Assembly (NCBI GenBank): GCA_015680905.1
Contig: CM027377.1
Span: forward strand, 62,331,501-62,395,500
Reading direction: 5' to 3'
DNA length: 64,000 nt
Source: Coptis chinensis
Lineage: Eukaryota > Streptophyta > Magnoliopsida > Ranunculales > Ranunculaceae
Shown here: positions 21,560 through 34,692 of the stretch, in pieces
How positions within the stretch are numbered: the first letter of the stretch is position 1
Layout of the letters: every line of letters starts with the position of its first letter
Notes under the pieces: generated by a model
Seen by the model: only the letters and a program-made list of their open reading frames with translations
What the model was told of the DNA's origin: nothing
Databases searched by the model: none
Translations under genes and position numbers: made by a program

Positions 21560-24500
21560 CCCAAGGGGCAAAAAAATAAGCATCATTAATGTCTACACCA
21601 ATCAGGAAATGTGCCCGCACTAATGAAGTTCAAAAAGCCAAAGAAATAAATAAAATGAGAATACATAAGAAGTTGAGTCGCTTTTGCTTGCTTGAAACTA
21701 AAGTAAGGCAGGACAAGTGTGAACTCATTCAAAATATGTGTTGTCCTTAGTGGGAACATATGAATAGCTACAACAAAGATCCTTCGGGGCATAATTTAAT
21801 TTGGATATGTTGGGACCCAAGTATACCGCAAATTTGTCAAGATTATGGAATCCGACCAATATATTCATTGTAAGGTAACCCATATACCTTACAATGAAGT
21901 GTTCTTTTTACAGTGGTCTATGCTAGGAATGCTAAAGTTGAAAGATTGAAGCTATGGCAAGACATTAGAACTATTCATAGCTCTATTAATTTACCTTGGA
22001 ATGTTGTTGGTGACTTTAATAGTATTACCAAGGCAGCAGAGGAGAGAATGGGGGGGCACCAATGCATCCGAGAGAAGCTAGTGATTTTACCGATTGTCCT
22101 GGTAGCATGTGGTCTTGCTGAATTAGCTTTTAATGGGTTCTTCTTTACCCGAGAAATAAGGTGGATGGGCCTAGAAGGATTATGACCAAGATTGATAGGT
22201 GCTTGGTTAATAGTTCATGGTGGTACAATTTCCTTCCTCTAAAGTGGAATTCCCGCCGCATGGAATCTCTGACCACTCCCCCTATTCTTATTGAATGGAA
22301 TGCACAGAGCAAAAATACGTCACCTTTTAGATTAAAAAACTACTGGGTGGAGCAACCGGAGTTTCATATTATTCTTGAAGAGGTGTAGAAGACTGAGATT
22401 TTCTCCAATCCCATGTATATTCTCATGCATAAACTAAAGCTTTTGAAGGAAAGATTAAAGCCTGGGGCCAGGAAGAATTTCTCTGATCTTCATGGCAGAG
22501 ATATATATATATAGAAGCTAGAAAGGAGCTATATGACATCCAGAAGCAGTTGCAGGACAACCCTTTCAATCCACATCTGAGACAAAATGAAAAAGCTTCT
22601 TTTAACAAGTACCAAATGCTTGCTAGAGTGGAAGCCTCTGAAATTCATACTAAGGAAGATAGTGAATGGATAATAGAAGGCGACAAATGCACTGCCTTTT
22701 TCTTTAATATGTTAAAGGAAAAGAGAGCTAGAAGTGGTATTTGGACTCTTCAAAATGCACAAGGTGACACAGTCAAAGGGCAAGAGGTTTCCAATATGAT
22801 TGTTGAGTTATTCAAAGGGATTCTTGGTACAAAGGGGGCGGAGATCTCTTGTTCTGCTTTCTTTCAAAACTTATCTATTAAAGCCACTATCAGCGATGCT
22901 ATTTATTTGGACTCTGAAGTGACGGATGAAGAAATCAAACTAGCTCTCTTTGATATGGAGGATAATAAAGCTCCTGGCCCAGATGGATACACTTCGATTT
23001 TCTTTAAGAAATGCTGGGCTATTGTTGGTCAAGACTTTATTTTTGCTATAAAAAATGCCTTTAGATGTTGTAAACTCCCTAGAGGGGTCAATGCAACCTT
23101 TCTCTGCCTTGTGCCAAAAGTTAATAATCCTACTAGGGTAAAAGATTTTAGACCTATTGCCTTATGCAACACCATATACAAGTGCATGTCTAAAGTTATC
23201 ACTAATATATTGAAATTGGTGATTAATGATTTGGTTTACTCTAATCAATCAGCTTTCATCCCAAGCAGGTCCATTCATGACAACATCTTACTATTTCATG
23301 AGCTTTTGCAAGGATATGAGCGAAAATATGGTACTCTGAGGGGTTCTATTAAAGTGGATATAAGGAAAGCTTATGATATGGTTAGCTGGGACACTATTCA
23401 AATCATGCTGAATACTTTCAAGTTCCCCTCTGCTATATGTAATTGGATCTAGATGTGTGTATCCTCCCCTTCCTATTCGGTTATGATCAACTCTCAGATA
23501 AGGTTTCTTTCCTCGGTGCCCGAGGCTTGAGACAAGGAGATCCTATGTCTCCATATTTATTTGTTTGGGTCATGGAAATCCTCAGTTGTATTATTCTAAG
23601 GAGCATCAATGAAAAGAGAATCCAATTTCATCCGAGGTGCAGAAGAGTGAGACTATAACATTTGGCCTTCGCTAACAATGTTCTTCTCTTTTGTAAAGGG
23701 GATAGTAACTCTATCCTGGTAGTTAAAGAATGTCTAGCAGAATTTGGGAGGGCCACATGCCTTAGTATTAACACTCACAAAACTACAATTCTTACCGGCA
23801 CTCTAAATCATCAAGATGCTTTATCTAGCTCTGGCTTATCTTTTAGGAGTCGAGTTGGTAAAACCGCTGGTTAAGTACTTGGGACTCCCTCTGATCTCAG
23901 GGAGGTTGGGTGTAAGAGAATGTCAACCATTAATTGAAAGAGTTACTCAAAAGGTCATTAATTGGAATGCCCGACAACTTTCTCACACCGATAAAGCTGT
24001 GCTAATCAAGTCAGTACTTTTATCTTTCCATGTTTTCTGGGCGAGAACGTTCGTTCTGCCTAAAACAGTTCTGGAACAAGTGGAGAAAATCTGTGCTCGG
24101 TTCTTATGATCTTCTAATAGTTCACAGAAAGCTTTTCATCATTCAAGTTGGTGCACTATGAGTAAACAAAAAAAGGAAGGAGGTCTTGGGTTCTCAAGTT
24201 TGCATAGATGGAATCGAGGAGCCTACTGTGGTTTGGTCTACAAGGTGGTTGTCAAGGAAGACACTGTATGGGTAGATTGGACTTGGCGGCAACACATAAA
24301 ACAACAATTCTTCTGGACTATGAATACCCCGAAGGATTGCTCTTGGACTTGGTGAAATATTCTAAACGCTAGAAAGGATGCTATGAAGCTTATCAAGTAT
24401 GCAATTGTTGATGGTGACAACACCCTTCTTTGGCATGATATTTGGTGTGGTTCTTCACCTCTCTTATTTAATGCTGAAGTTGTGTCAACATGGCAACTCC

Positions 24501-25758
24501 CTTTGAATGCCAAGGTCAGCTACTTGTTAGATAATGGGCAATGGAACAACCTAGTGCTACAAATGCCAAACTCAGCTCTGAAGAAAGAAATACTTTCCAC
24601 CTGCGTCCAAAGGCATCTCCCTCAGGACAAAATTGTGTGGACTCCCCACCAGAGTGGAATCTACACCTCTTGTAGTGCATATACTGTTCTTAGTCCATAA
24701 AGGAATGAAGTGTGATGGTCTAGTTTTTTGTGGGGGAAGTGGGTATTGCCAAGGCATTCTTTCACATGTTGGCAACTTTTCTCCAACAACTTACCTACCC
24801 AAGATCGTCTGGTGCAGAAGAAAGTGTTAACTTATTTAGTTTGTTGTCTCTGCAATAATAGTAGAGAACACTCTAAGCATCTGTTCTTCAAGTGTCCTTA
24901 CTCCTAGCAGGTCATTTCCAAAATCAAACAGCTTCTTGGCATCGTGGATCGATTCGAGATCCGCTAATCGAGAATGGTCCTCTATTTTCGGGCTTTGTAA
25001 AGGACATGAACTTGGGGAAGTTTATAAAATCAACATATGTGCTTGTAGTAGATGGTTTATGGAAAGAAAGAAATGGTCGTAGGGTTTCAAGGTTCTTCCA
25101 AGACTGCTTCGGTCCCTCTTTAACAAACGGGTAAGGGACCTCAAAAACTATCTAGTAGTTCCGGCCTACCCTAAAAGACGCTACCTGTGTCAAGAGACTT
25201 GAATGACAGACTTGGACTTAACATGCGTTCAAGCCCAAAGGTCTTAACAGATGCTCTTGGGATCCTCCCTTAGATAATCGAGTTAAACTTAATGCAGATG
25301 GTAGCTTGAGCAATCGTGGAACTAGGCATGGTGGAACGATCAGAGATAGATTTGGTCAGGTTGTTGCAGCTTACACAGGAAATGGAGGACTGCTATCGGT
25401 TCTTTTCCAAGAACTTCTGGCAATTGAAGTCGGGTTAAAAAGATGTCTATATGAGGGGCTTTTGAAAGTAGAAGTTGACTCAGACTCTTTAAGAGCAGTT
25501 AACGTGATTAACAAGTAGGAAACGCCTCCTTGGTATTGCCAGGACATAGTTTTGGCTATCCAACATTTGTGTCCTCTTTTCGAGTTCATCTCTTTTCATC
25601 ATGCAGTCAGAGAAACTAACCGGGCAGCGGACTTTTTAGCTTATATTAGCCAGGCCTTTGATGTAAATTTTTCTTCCTTTATACCACCCCTTGATGAGAC
25701 CCTCAACAATATTGTTGAAGAGGATGCTCAAGGGAGAGTTTATGTAAGAATTTCTTAA
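21560..25758 (+). pseudogene. LINE ORF2 (endonuclease, reverse transcriptase, RNase H)
   Basis: Broken across several frames. Endonuclease: LETKV near 21690, VVGDFNSI near 22005 and GISDHSP near 22263, all expected catalytic blocks of the exonuclease/endonuclease/phosphatase fold. Reverse transcriptase: longest open frame 22550-23452 with KAPGPDG, VKDFRPIALCN and KVDIRKAYD, then GLRQGDPMSPYLF near 23525. The catalytic FADD box reads FANN (about 23668). Thumb and connection sequence runs to about 24500, the zf-RVT region lies near 24600-24920, and RNase H near 25285-25640 carries the acidic residues of NADGS, QELLAIE and VDSDS. Clear family, certainly non-functional. Confidence 0.9.
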
Positions 25759-25875
25759 GTAATACACTAGGTGAGGGCCTGCCAAACCCTAGCTTAACCT
25801 TAAAATAAAAAAAAAAACTTAGTTATCAGACCCAAAGGAAGTGGAAAGAGGATAAACCATTAAATCTTTTCCCAA

Positions 25876-27244
25876 TGATAAAAATATGTGATAGAGATTT
25901 AACTCGCCTAAATAAATAGGCTAAATTAAGTCCTATTTTATAATAATAATACTTGCAAATGCACAAGATCTATTCTAGTAAGTGTACGAGAACAAGGTCG
26001 AACCCACAGGGATTGCTGTTTAGGAATAATTGAAATCTAAAATACTACTTAGCATAATCCGAATATGATGGTTGTTGATTTGAAATTTGTTTAACTACTA
26101 ATTGATTTAATTATACTATTAAAACAATGAATTTTAATTAACTATGAAAGGTGGAAACACTAAGGCGTTTGATTCCACCCTAGACTATTATAGGTTTTCT
26201 TAATTAACTAATCTAAAGTTCTCTTTTTTGATTTCTGAGTAGCAGCATGGGGAAAGGTAACCCTAGCTTGCTCGAATATGTGATCGTTAAGTCCTAATAT
26301 GCATCTATGTATGTGGTTGATTAGAATTTCAGCATGCAACGTATAAACTCCTAGCAAAAGCTATCTTTTTATGGCACAACTTCTCACAAGCTTATATAGA
26401 TATTAAAAACCGATGCTTGGATAAGAACATCATATTAATCCAACTATTAACTAGTCAAGTCATGACATAACATGCAAGATATAATTAATGAGGGTATACC
26501 ACTAATATCAACATGAAAACAATCAAATTTAATCTTTAAATAAATTGAGAACAGTAAACAGTGAATAAAAGAAATCCTATGCAAGTCTAGGGCTTCATCT
26601 AAGCCCTAGCTTGGAGTTTAGTTACTTGTAAACATGGTGATAGAAGCAAAAGAATAAGGAAGAGAAGTCATTGACAAAACCATCATCCTGTGTGGTGGTT
26701 TCTTCTTCCAAAGGTTTGTGATTTTGTGTGATGGGGGAAAGAGAAGTAGCTCTCTTTACATCCTTTGTTTATATCTTTAGGGCGTACCCAAGGGTTGGAA
26801 TCCCTTTTAGAAACTTCCCTTTCGTGTTTGGAATATTTTAGAATTGTCCAAATCGAGTTCTAAGTGGTGGAGGCAAGCTGTGAAGGGTGTTGTGAAAAAC
26901 ATTGTAATTCTGCAAATTTAGCATAGGGCGTGGGTCACGCTCTTTGACAAGCTTAGTGGAGCACGGGCACGCTCTGACTCTGACTTCTGAACTTAAAACT
27001 TTTAGAAGTTCTTCAACAGGTCCTTAGCATATTATTTCCATACTCATATAGAGCATTCTTCCTGTGATAAACCCCTAAGAATTTTATAATCCTTTTAAAA
27101 CCTCAGGTCTCAACCAATTTTGTCGCATTCGCGTCAATTCCTGTAAAACCAATGAAATAGGACTAATCAAATGAATTTATACTAATTAATTAGACAATAT
27201 AATATAAATATGGGCATAAATGTGTAGCATTTATGTGCTTATCA
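25876..27244 (-). mobile_element. Ty3/gypsy 3' LTR, minus strand
   Basis: On the minus strand it starts TGATAAGCACATAAATGC at 27244, directly after a polypurine tract, and ends ...ATTTTTATCA at 25876, a length of 1369 bp. Plus-strand text near 26010 (AAGGTCGAACCCACAGGG) is a familiar motif of plant gypsy LTR ends. The 46 bp between the LINE target duplication and this LTR (25830-25875) show no feature. Confidence 0.75.
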
Positions 27245-27292
27245 AATACCCCCAAACTTCCATTATATTTTGCTAGTCCTCGAGAAAACTAA
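27245..27292 (-). promoter_or_regulatory. Polypurine tract, minus strand
   Basis: Reads on the minus strand TCGAGGACTAGCAAAA... then AAGTTTGGGGGTATT just before the LTR start at 27244. Same GAGGAC-AGCAAAAT plus G-run layout as at 6788-6821. Confidence 0.75.
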
Positions 27293-28740
27293 CTCTAAAC
27301 TACTAACAACAAATAAAAATCCTAACTCACTTTCGTAGGAATCACGATTACACTTAGCATGTGTAACAAGCCTTTTAAACCCCTAGGTTACCCTAGTGGA
27401 CGAGTTTAGTCTCGTGAGAGTTTTTAGAGAAGATACTCACAAACTTCATCTATATTATAGTGAATAAGAAATAACAGCAATGTTTCCTTAATTTAATCTC
27501 AGGTGCCCATACATCTCACTAGCAAGGAATAAAGAATACTCATTTTAAAACCTAAGGTAATACCTGCATAATAATCAAATCATCTAAAAATAAACATACA
27601 TGTAATGAACTATACTAGAAAATGCAATGGCAGATCTGTTTTTTCAAACATTTGGAATAAGCGTCCTCGGTAGGTTCTCACAAGGAATGTATCAAGACAC
27701 AAATCACTATGATTTTTCCACTCAAGTTTTGCTTCACTCCAGATTGTGCAATGGGCACACTTTTCCTCATAATCTCAATGACATCCAAAGGAGCCAAGAT
27801 AGATTAAACACAACTACCACGTCTCACACCAACCTATTCCTAATTGAGCTAAAGGTCTTTATTAGGTGTTATGTATGACTTAGGTGGTGGTTTAAGAATA
27901 AATGGAATGGATAAACAAAATAGACAAGTATAAGAAAATAAAGTCTTCAAAATATGTAACTAGAGAAAGCCTTGTGTTTACTTTGCTTCTACACTTCGTT
28001 TCCATCCTTAGCCCATTTGTTTTGGCTTTTTGACGATTTGATTCTCGCTTTTTAGAGTTCTAACTTTTTTATTTTATTTTTTTTTTCTTTAGATGAAAAC
28101 TTTATTTTCTTTTTCTTATTTTTCTTTTGAAATAACTAACAAATTCTTAGTTTTCCACAGGTCTTTCTCTTTTCTTTTCTTCATTTCATCCTATTTCTTA
28201 GACTTATCAAATGGGTAAGCTATTTTTATTTTTATTTTATTTTTATGATGGGTCAAGGACATATGGTTTATGAAAAGGATAATGAAAGGCTCAGTAGGGC
28301 GACTAGCGGAAAAAATATTCTTTAGGTTGGAATTTTTGGCTATATCAATCCAAAGAAGGTCTAAATTCTCGCTTAGGATATGGTATGGTGATCAAGCAAG
28401 TGGACGTATGATTTCTCTACTCATAATTTATTACTCCTTTGTGTCATCACTCAGATATCACTCGTATGAGGCTTTTGGGCTAGATTCTCACAGAATATGT
28501 AAAATTAAGCACTATAACCTAGGTCTCAGAAAATTACTGCCAAGTACAATCATGATGTTCATGCAAGACATTTATGAAAAAATGCAATGACTATTACCTA
28601 CATATTAACCTAAGTTTCTAATAACTACTCTTAATTCTAATGCTAAATGAGACTTCTAGACTATAATCATCACCGAAAAGGAAACAATACCAATATCCCT
28701 TGGTGCATAGTATAAACAATTATTATTTTTCACTAAATAA
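27293..28740 (-). other. Gypsy 3' untranslated region, minus strand
   Basis: Inverted counterpart of 5334-6787. Includes the palindrome-like motif at 27380-27399 and long T-rich and A-rich stretches near 28060-28240. The plus-strand open frames at 27627-27878 and 28270-28590 run antisense to the element and carry no domain. Confidence 0.6.
27380..27399 (-). promoter_or_regulatory. Hairpin counterpart of the gypsy palindrome
   Basis: On the minus strand CCACTAGG-GTAA-CCTAGGGG: the same outer arms as at 6667-6687 with one mismatch but a different centre (GTAA instead of GAATT). About 90 nt from the polypurine tract. Confidence 0.5.
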
Positions 28741-28742
28741 AA

Positions 28743-28790
28743 ACATTTTGTTCCCACCCCCAAACTTATCATAGACATTGTCCTCAATGT
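28743..28790 (-). promoter_or_regulatory. Second polypurine-tract-like box, minus strand
   Basis: Minus-strand ATTGAGGACAATGTC, then AAGTTTGGGGGTGGG. Positional equivalent of 5301-5333. Confidence 0.55.
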
Positions 28791-29306
28791 TGACATATAT
28801 CCTCAAATTAAAAAGATAACAACATGGACAAGTAAAGATAAAGGAAAGAGGTTACCAATAATAGCTCTATGAACGAAAAATAAAAGCTCGAGTCACCTAT
28901 AGAAATTAGTACCCTACACAAGATATAAAAGTAACAATGTTTATAAGGAACCAAATTACTACAATGACGAACATGTGTCACGTATCTCATTCCATAAAGT
29001 TACACGTCTCCAAAAAAGTGGAGAAAAGGTGTTAGAGTGGAATGCATGAGATATGTGCACATAAGACTCAACAAAAATAAAACATGGGTTGCCTCCCACA
29101 GCCACTACAATTAACGCCTCTAGCGGATGAATGCTTCAAGACACCCAATTCTTGGATTAGCTCTATGTGTCTAGCTAAAGTAGACTAGGGGCTAAAATGA
29201 AATACATGGAAATAATGTGAAGCGACTCTAACAAAAGGAAATAAACATAAAAAAGAAACGAAAAACAATAAAACATAAATTACTAAAGTATAATAAGCAT
29301 AATCAA
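28791..29306 (-). other. Gypsy region between pol and the first polypurine-tract-like box
   Basis: About 0.5 kb, AT-rich, no gene seen. The plus-strand element has about 4 kb with two degenerate ORFs at this place. Confidence 0.5.
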
Positions 29307-29765
29307 TCAGTCATGATAAACAGGATCAATAAGATCCACCTCTTCCACATCCTGATTGGCCAAACCGTCAAGGTATGGTTTCAAACGTTGACCATTTACC
29401 TTAAACACATAACCATTCATAGGATCCTCTATCTCAACAGCACCATGAGGAAAAACAGTTTTAACAATGAAAAGACCAGTCTACCTATAACATAACTTAC
29501 CAGGAAAAAGACGCAAATGAGAATTATATAGCAAGACTTTTTTATTAGGTTAAAAGGATTTGCAAATAATAGATATCATGAAAAATCTTAGTCTGCTCTT
29601 TGTAAATCTTGGCATTCTCATATGCCTCATTCCTTAACTCAGCTAACTTATTCAACTAAAGTTTACGTTGTGAACATGCCCTACGCATATCAAAGTTAAA
29701 AGTTTTAATGGCCCAAAAAGCATGATGTTCCAATTCTATAGGTGAAGTATGACTCAATTAGAATG
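29307..29765 (-). pseudogene. Ty3/gypsy pol C-terminus, minus strand
   Basis: Read on the minus strand, the end of a gypsy integrase appears: SPIELEHHAFWA at about 29740-29705, a stretch starting with LQLNKLAEL and containing NEAYENAK near 29650-29610, and FKVNGQRLKPYLDGL near 29400-29355, ending in VYHD and a TGA at 29309-29307. Frame changes occur near 29500-29590. The upstream part of pol is missing because an LTR begins at 29766. Confidence 0.82.
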
Positions 29766-31009
29766 TGATAACAGCACGTAGAATAATGATATTAAAATAG
29801 TGATTTGAATACTCTCAATATCATGAGATAAAGAGGAGTAGTCGTGTTCAATCCACTCTTGTTTGTACGTATCTGAATGTTTATCTAGACTAAACAAACT
29901 ATTCACTAATGAGATTAATCTTAGGCTATGAAAACAGCAGATTATAATACTAAAATAGTGATTTAATTAATATGAGAAGATAATAGAGAGGGGAAATTCC
30001 ACCACGCAATTTGATTGACTATTAGGTTAGTTATCGAATTGTTTGTTGATCCCTAGTGAACACCAAGTAATCTTTGATCATGACTTCACTAGCATGAGAG
30101 TTTAGCTCCACCACAAATCTCTTTGATGGTGGCTCTAAACTCTAGTTCAACTCTTATGATTTTTATCTCTAAACAATCATGAGAATCAAATTTGAAACGT
30201 TATTTACAAAACAATACTAAACTAATTACCAATCATTCTTATGTGGCTTCATAAACCCCATATAATGAGGTTTTAGCCTTGTGTCATCGGATTTAAGTTA
30301 ACTAAACAATGAATTAAAGGCATAATGTAAAGAAGAGAATTGAATATTAAACTAAAGCTTTTATTGAAGGATTTATTATAGGTTACAATGCTAAACTAAT
30401 TACTAAACCTAAACTGAACTAAATAGGGGGTAATAAGGAGGAAAACTTAAGTTTAGCCTTAACCCTCTTTATGCAGGAGAGGGTTAGGGTTACATTTTCA
30501 TGCATGGCCTAAAAACGGGGACTTTGGGCCTCTAATGTGAGCCTAAAGTCTATTAGGCTAAGTCTAAAGGGGTTAATGCTATTGAAAATTACTTTAGTGC
30601 CTTTTTCATCCAATTTTATAGCTCTGATGGGGCAAGGATAGGTCCATTGGAAAACTGGTTCCGAGTCAGTCGTTTTGACATAAAGTAGGCCCAATTCCAA
30701 GGTCCGAGTCCAAAGATACGCCTATTTGAAGTTATGATGGCTTTTTATCCTTTTTCTACCTGAATTGACTTTGACTGGGCTTGAAAAGGCTTTTCTTTCT
30801 TGATTCTTGGGCTTTAAACATAGAACTTTATCAGCAATCATCTTGACTTGTTTTCCATGCAAAAATGGTGTCTTTAGTCACCTAATCAACTTCAAGTCCT
30901 AAAATGCACAAAAACACGTAAACAGTACTAACTCTCATTTATTATAAATATAATTGGCCTAAGTAGAATACTATTAAGGGGTTTAAACTACATTCTTGGG
31001 TGCTTATCA
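29766..31009 (-). mobile_element. 3' LTR of an internally deleted gypsy element
   Basis: Minus strand: TGATAAGCACCC at 31009 to ...GTGCTGTTATCA at 29766, 1244 bp. It follows a polypurine tract (minus-strand GGACAAACAAAATG, then TTGGGGGTGGTG) at 31010-31040. This is an uninterrupted copy of LTR X and so shows what LTR X looked like before its insertions. Confidence 0.78.
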
Positions 31010-31692
31010 CACCACCCCCAACTGGCATTTTGTTTGTCCTCAAGGAAAGATGAGAAATAAAAACAGATAAGTGGCCAAAAATGTGGTCCTAACTAATCCC
31101 GTTTCCCAGAGTGTGATTGCATTGACCATATGCAATAAGGCCTTAAACCACTAGGAATTCTCTAGTGGACGAGTTATAGCCTCGTGAGAGTTTTCCAGAG
31201 AAGATACTCACAAACTTCATTTATACTACAACGACTAAGAGATAAAAGTAATATTTTCTAATTAATCACAGATATCTATACGTCTCAATAACAATATAAT
31301 AAGAACAATTCTTTTGAAACCTAAGCTAATATATGTATAATAATCAAATCATCTAAAGATAAACATACATGCAATGAACTATGCTATGAATTGTAATGGC
31401 AGGTTCATTTCTGAAACTTTGGAATAGCGTCCTTAAGTAGGTCCTCACAATTGTGTCAAGACAAAAATGCTCTGATTACCTGAATGAGAGGGGGCATGAG
31501 CGTTGTGTACTAGATGATGAAGAGGGGTGTGCTCCCTATGTTTATACTTAAGGAAAGGGGCGTGCGCCCTTAGATTAATACTAGCTAGATGAAGGTTGTG
31601 AGTGAATGAATCTATATGGTGAGGCATGTATTTATACTGGCCGATTGCCGGGGATAAAGGTGTCTACATGTATTCCTGACAACAGCACCATT
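31010..31692 (-). other. Remaining internal region of the deleted gypsy element
   Basis: Only 683 bp. The part next to the 3' LTR is the family's 3' UTR, including the palindrome at 31148-31168 and the block around 31440-31475 equivalent to 6340-6400. The part next to the other LTR is unrelated spacer with a weak primer-binding-like sequence (minus-strand TGGTGCTGTTGTC at about 31690-31678). No gag or pol is left. The plus-strand motif GATTGCCGGGGAT near 31643 also resembles a primer-binding site but faces the other way. Confidence 0.6.
31148..31168 (-). promoter_or_regulatory. Gypsy palindrome in the deleted element
   Basis: Minus-strand CCACTAGAGAATTCCTAGTGG: the same arms as at 6667-6687, about 110 nt from the polypurine tract. 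Confidence 0.55.
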
Positions 31693-33057
31693 TGATAAAG
31701 GTAAAAATAGGCTTCCACTATGATTAATGCTAAAGAACACTAATAACATGCAAATAATCTATTCTTACTTTTATATTAAAATTTATACTCTCAATATGAT
31801 ATTGCAAATAGAACAAGAGTAAAGATTTGTTCCACTCTTAATTGATTAGACCTAAACGAATTCAATAATGACAAACAAGGAAACATCGCAAGAGTAATAA
31901 TTTCTAAATATAACTAATATAATATGGTGAAAGTTGATTTGAATCTATATTAAATTAATTAAAGCAATTAAATATAAACTTATGAATATGAAGGAGAAAT
32001 TAGAGAGAGTTTGAATCCACCTTAATGATTTCCTAACATGCTAGCATAGAGTTGTTGCAAAACCCTAATCTTTACTTTTTCATACAAGGTTCAAACATAA
32101 AGATTAGGTCTTTAATTGTCCCTAATTACTTATGGTACCTCTAGTCATAAATAATTAGTATGAGAGGAAGTTTAAACCCATTCTCATGGCGGATTAACTA
32201 TCCTCTAGTCTAGGTTAATTCTACTTATGTCTAAGTAAAGAAACTTAGGCTTGAAGCTCTATAACAACTACTCTACATTAATATATTAAGTCGTCATCAA
32301 AGCTTCAATCAAAACCCCTCTAATGGAGGTTTATCTATGACTCATTAGACTATCATGTAAATAAGAATGAGAAGAAGACATAGTAATAATATGTATTAAA
32401 CTAAGAACTTGAAGTGTTTAATGGAGTTGGAGGCTAGAAACATAAAACCTAAATTATATTAAACTATGGGGGAAGAGATCGATTTGTTTTTCCTTAAACT
32501 TTTTTATAAAACAAAGGTTTAGGTTACAATTTTGTGCATAGGCTTGGGACCTGTGTTTTGAACCACTAAATCAAGCCCAAAACCTAAATACTTAAGTCTA
32601 AAAGAGTTCTATTTGCTAGAATTTACTGCAATACCATTTTCATCCACCTTTACTGCTTTGATTGGGTCGAGGCTAGGACCATAAAAAAGCTCTTTATGAG
32701 CCGGTCGTTTTGACATAAAATAGGCTCAATTCCAAGGTCTGAGTCCAAAGATACGGCCTGTTGAAGTTCTATTGACTTTCTGTTCTTTTTTGCCTGAGTT
32801 GACTTTGACTTTCCAACTTTGACTAGGCTTTAAAAGGTTTTTTTCTTCCTGAAACTTGGGCTTTAACCATAGAACTTTTCTAGCAATCAATTTGACTCAT
32901 TTCTCTTGCAAAAGTGATGTATTTATTCACATACTTGACTCCAAGACCTGAAATACACAAAAGCAAATAAACAATACTAAACTCTTATTATTATAAACAT
33001 AATTGGCCTAAATAGAATACTATTAGGGGCTTTAAACTGCAGTTTTGGCACTTATCA
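31693..33057 (-). mobile_element. 5' LTR of the internally deleted gypsy element
   Basis: Minus strand: TGATAAGTGCC at 33057 to ...TACCTTTATCA at 31693, 1365 bp. Related to but clearly diverged from 29766-31009, sharing the CAATTCCAAGG / GTTTTGACATAAA block. The divergence and the lack of a target duplication (GAATG at one end, ATGAG at the other) mean that the two LTRs may come from different insertions. Confidence 0.68.
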
Positions 33058-34692
33058 ATGAGTGAGCGAGTCACCGAGCTTGATGAGTGTTAGTATGTCC
33101 GAGTCGTTATGAGTTGGTGGAGTCATTGTGATCGACTTAGAGTAGGAGATCCCTTACATAGCCCCTCTCGTTAGTACGTCGTTGAAAAAGGCATCTTGAC
33201 GAAAATCTGGAAAAAAGTCGGGATCGCCATTGGAGGAGACATTCTTCAGTGATTGATGAAGTAGTCAAGGCCTCAGTTGTTGTGCTAAACGCCTCGAGCA
33301 AATAGAGAATGCATCTCTCGATCAAAAGTTGTTGAATTGACCTGCACTATGTCAAGTTATGCCATAAAAAACATTAGTATTAGTTTGTAAGGATTTAGAG
33401 CATAGTTGGTAAAACAAACAAAATGTAGTTGTGTTAACTTGGATGTCAACGGCGTGCCCGTATTCACAATGTCTTGATGAGGGCTTGATAAAAATCTACA
33501 CTTTAGTCATCAAATATCATTTTTGGTGGAATGTTGTATGACACTGTTGTGAAGGCGCTCAGCATATGTACCAAGAGTTAGGTCGTGGACCTACTTGAAT
33601 TTGGAAGGCATGTGTTGATGAGATCGTTTTAAAGGCGCTCGGCATGTGTATTTTGAAATTGATTTTCATAGGATATAGATTAAAATCAAGCCTTCAGTTA
33701 TCGAACATTGTGTATACCGAAATGTCAAGACGTCATTAGTAGAAAATGTAAATGAAAATATAGAAATACTTAGTATGGTTTGTTAGATGCTTTGAGCAAA
33801 ATAATATTATTTAAACAGTAGGTGTACTCCATGTAGCTACAAATGGACGGGTTGGACAATAGAAAGAGTAAGTTGAACGAACTGAAGTGCTTGTTGTATG
33901 TTGAGGTCGACCAAACGGATCGAAGTTGGTGGAGACTTGAATCTTGAGTATGAATTCTGGATTTGTCACTAGATTGCCAAGTGAGTGTCCAGGTTGTTGA
34001 AAGTGAATGGTAAGCGAATGGATCATTTATTATATGGGTTCATATATGTAGTTCTGTTGGGGTGTCCAGGTCGTTCTATATGTGTCCCCACTAGTCATGG
34101 TCCACCACTAATTGTTTCATATAGAAATGGTAGAGAGCAAAATCTCCCAACTTCAAAGAAGTCGTTTGTGGCTTTTTCTGTTAATGTTGCATTCGTAATA
34201 GCAGTTGGTTGTCTTCTGATAATTTGGTAGTTGGGGTTTCAATAGGTGGTGACTCGATTTGTTGACGAAGGGTCTAGATTTTGACGATGAGCAACTGCTT
34301 AAGTTGGTTGATTCCTTATATAATCGAGTGGAAATCGAATGAGATATGAAATAATGTGGGCGCTTCTTATAGTACTGTAGATTGGCGCCTTGAATAAGAT
34401 CGCGTCTATATAGATGAGATCAAATGGAGCTAGAGTAATCAAGTAGACAACGTCTTGAGAAAATAGTAAGTGGGTGCCTGGAATATAAGGAGCTTGTTAA
34501 ATTCCATAATTTGTGTGTGAAGGATTGGCATTGTTGACGCATATATAGTCTCCCGACTGGGAGTTAATCGTCTCTGTAAGATATGAATCGGATCTGTTAT
34601 TCACTCGGTTGATAATGTGGGAAGCATTGTTGTCGTGATTTGGTGGTAGCGTCTGTAGGCGGGTGTGGCATTTTAGCCCTCGGTTTGCAAAG

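Larger units (their letters stand above)
19629..25813 (+). mobile_element. Complete but inactive L1-type LINE
   Basis: A 6.2-kb non-LTR retrotransposon with ORF1 (zinc-knuckle RNA-binding protein), ORF2 (endonuclease, reverse transcriptase, zf-RVT region, RNase H) and a short poly(A) tail at 25803-25813. The 16-bp target-site duplication AAAACTTAGTTATCAG is perfect (19613-19628 and 25814-25829). A C-terminal RNase H is typical of plant L1-clade elements. It sits exactly at the end of LTR X. Multiple stops and frameshifts, plus altered catalytic aspartates, show that it cannot move by itself. Confidence 0.93.

Noticed and set aside
31630-31660. Plus-strand primer-binding-like sequence near GATTGCCGGGGAT
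   Set aside because: It faces opposite to both flanking LTRs and is not preceded by an LTR end, so it is not used as evidence for an extra element.
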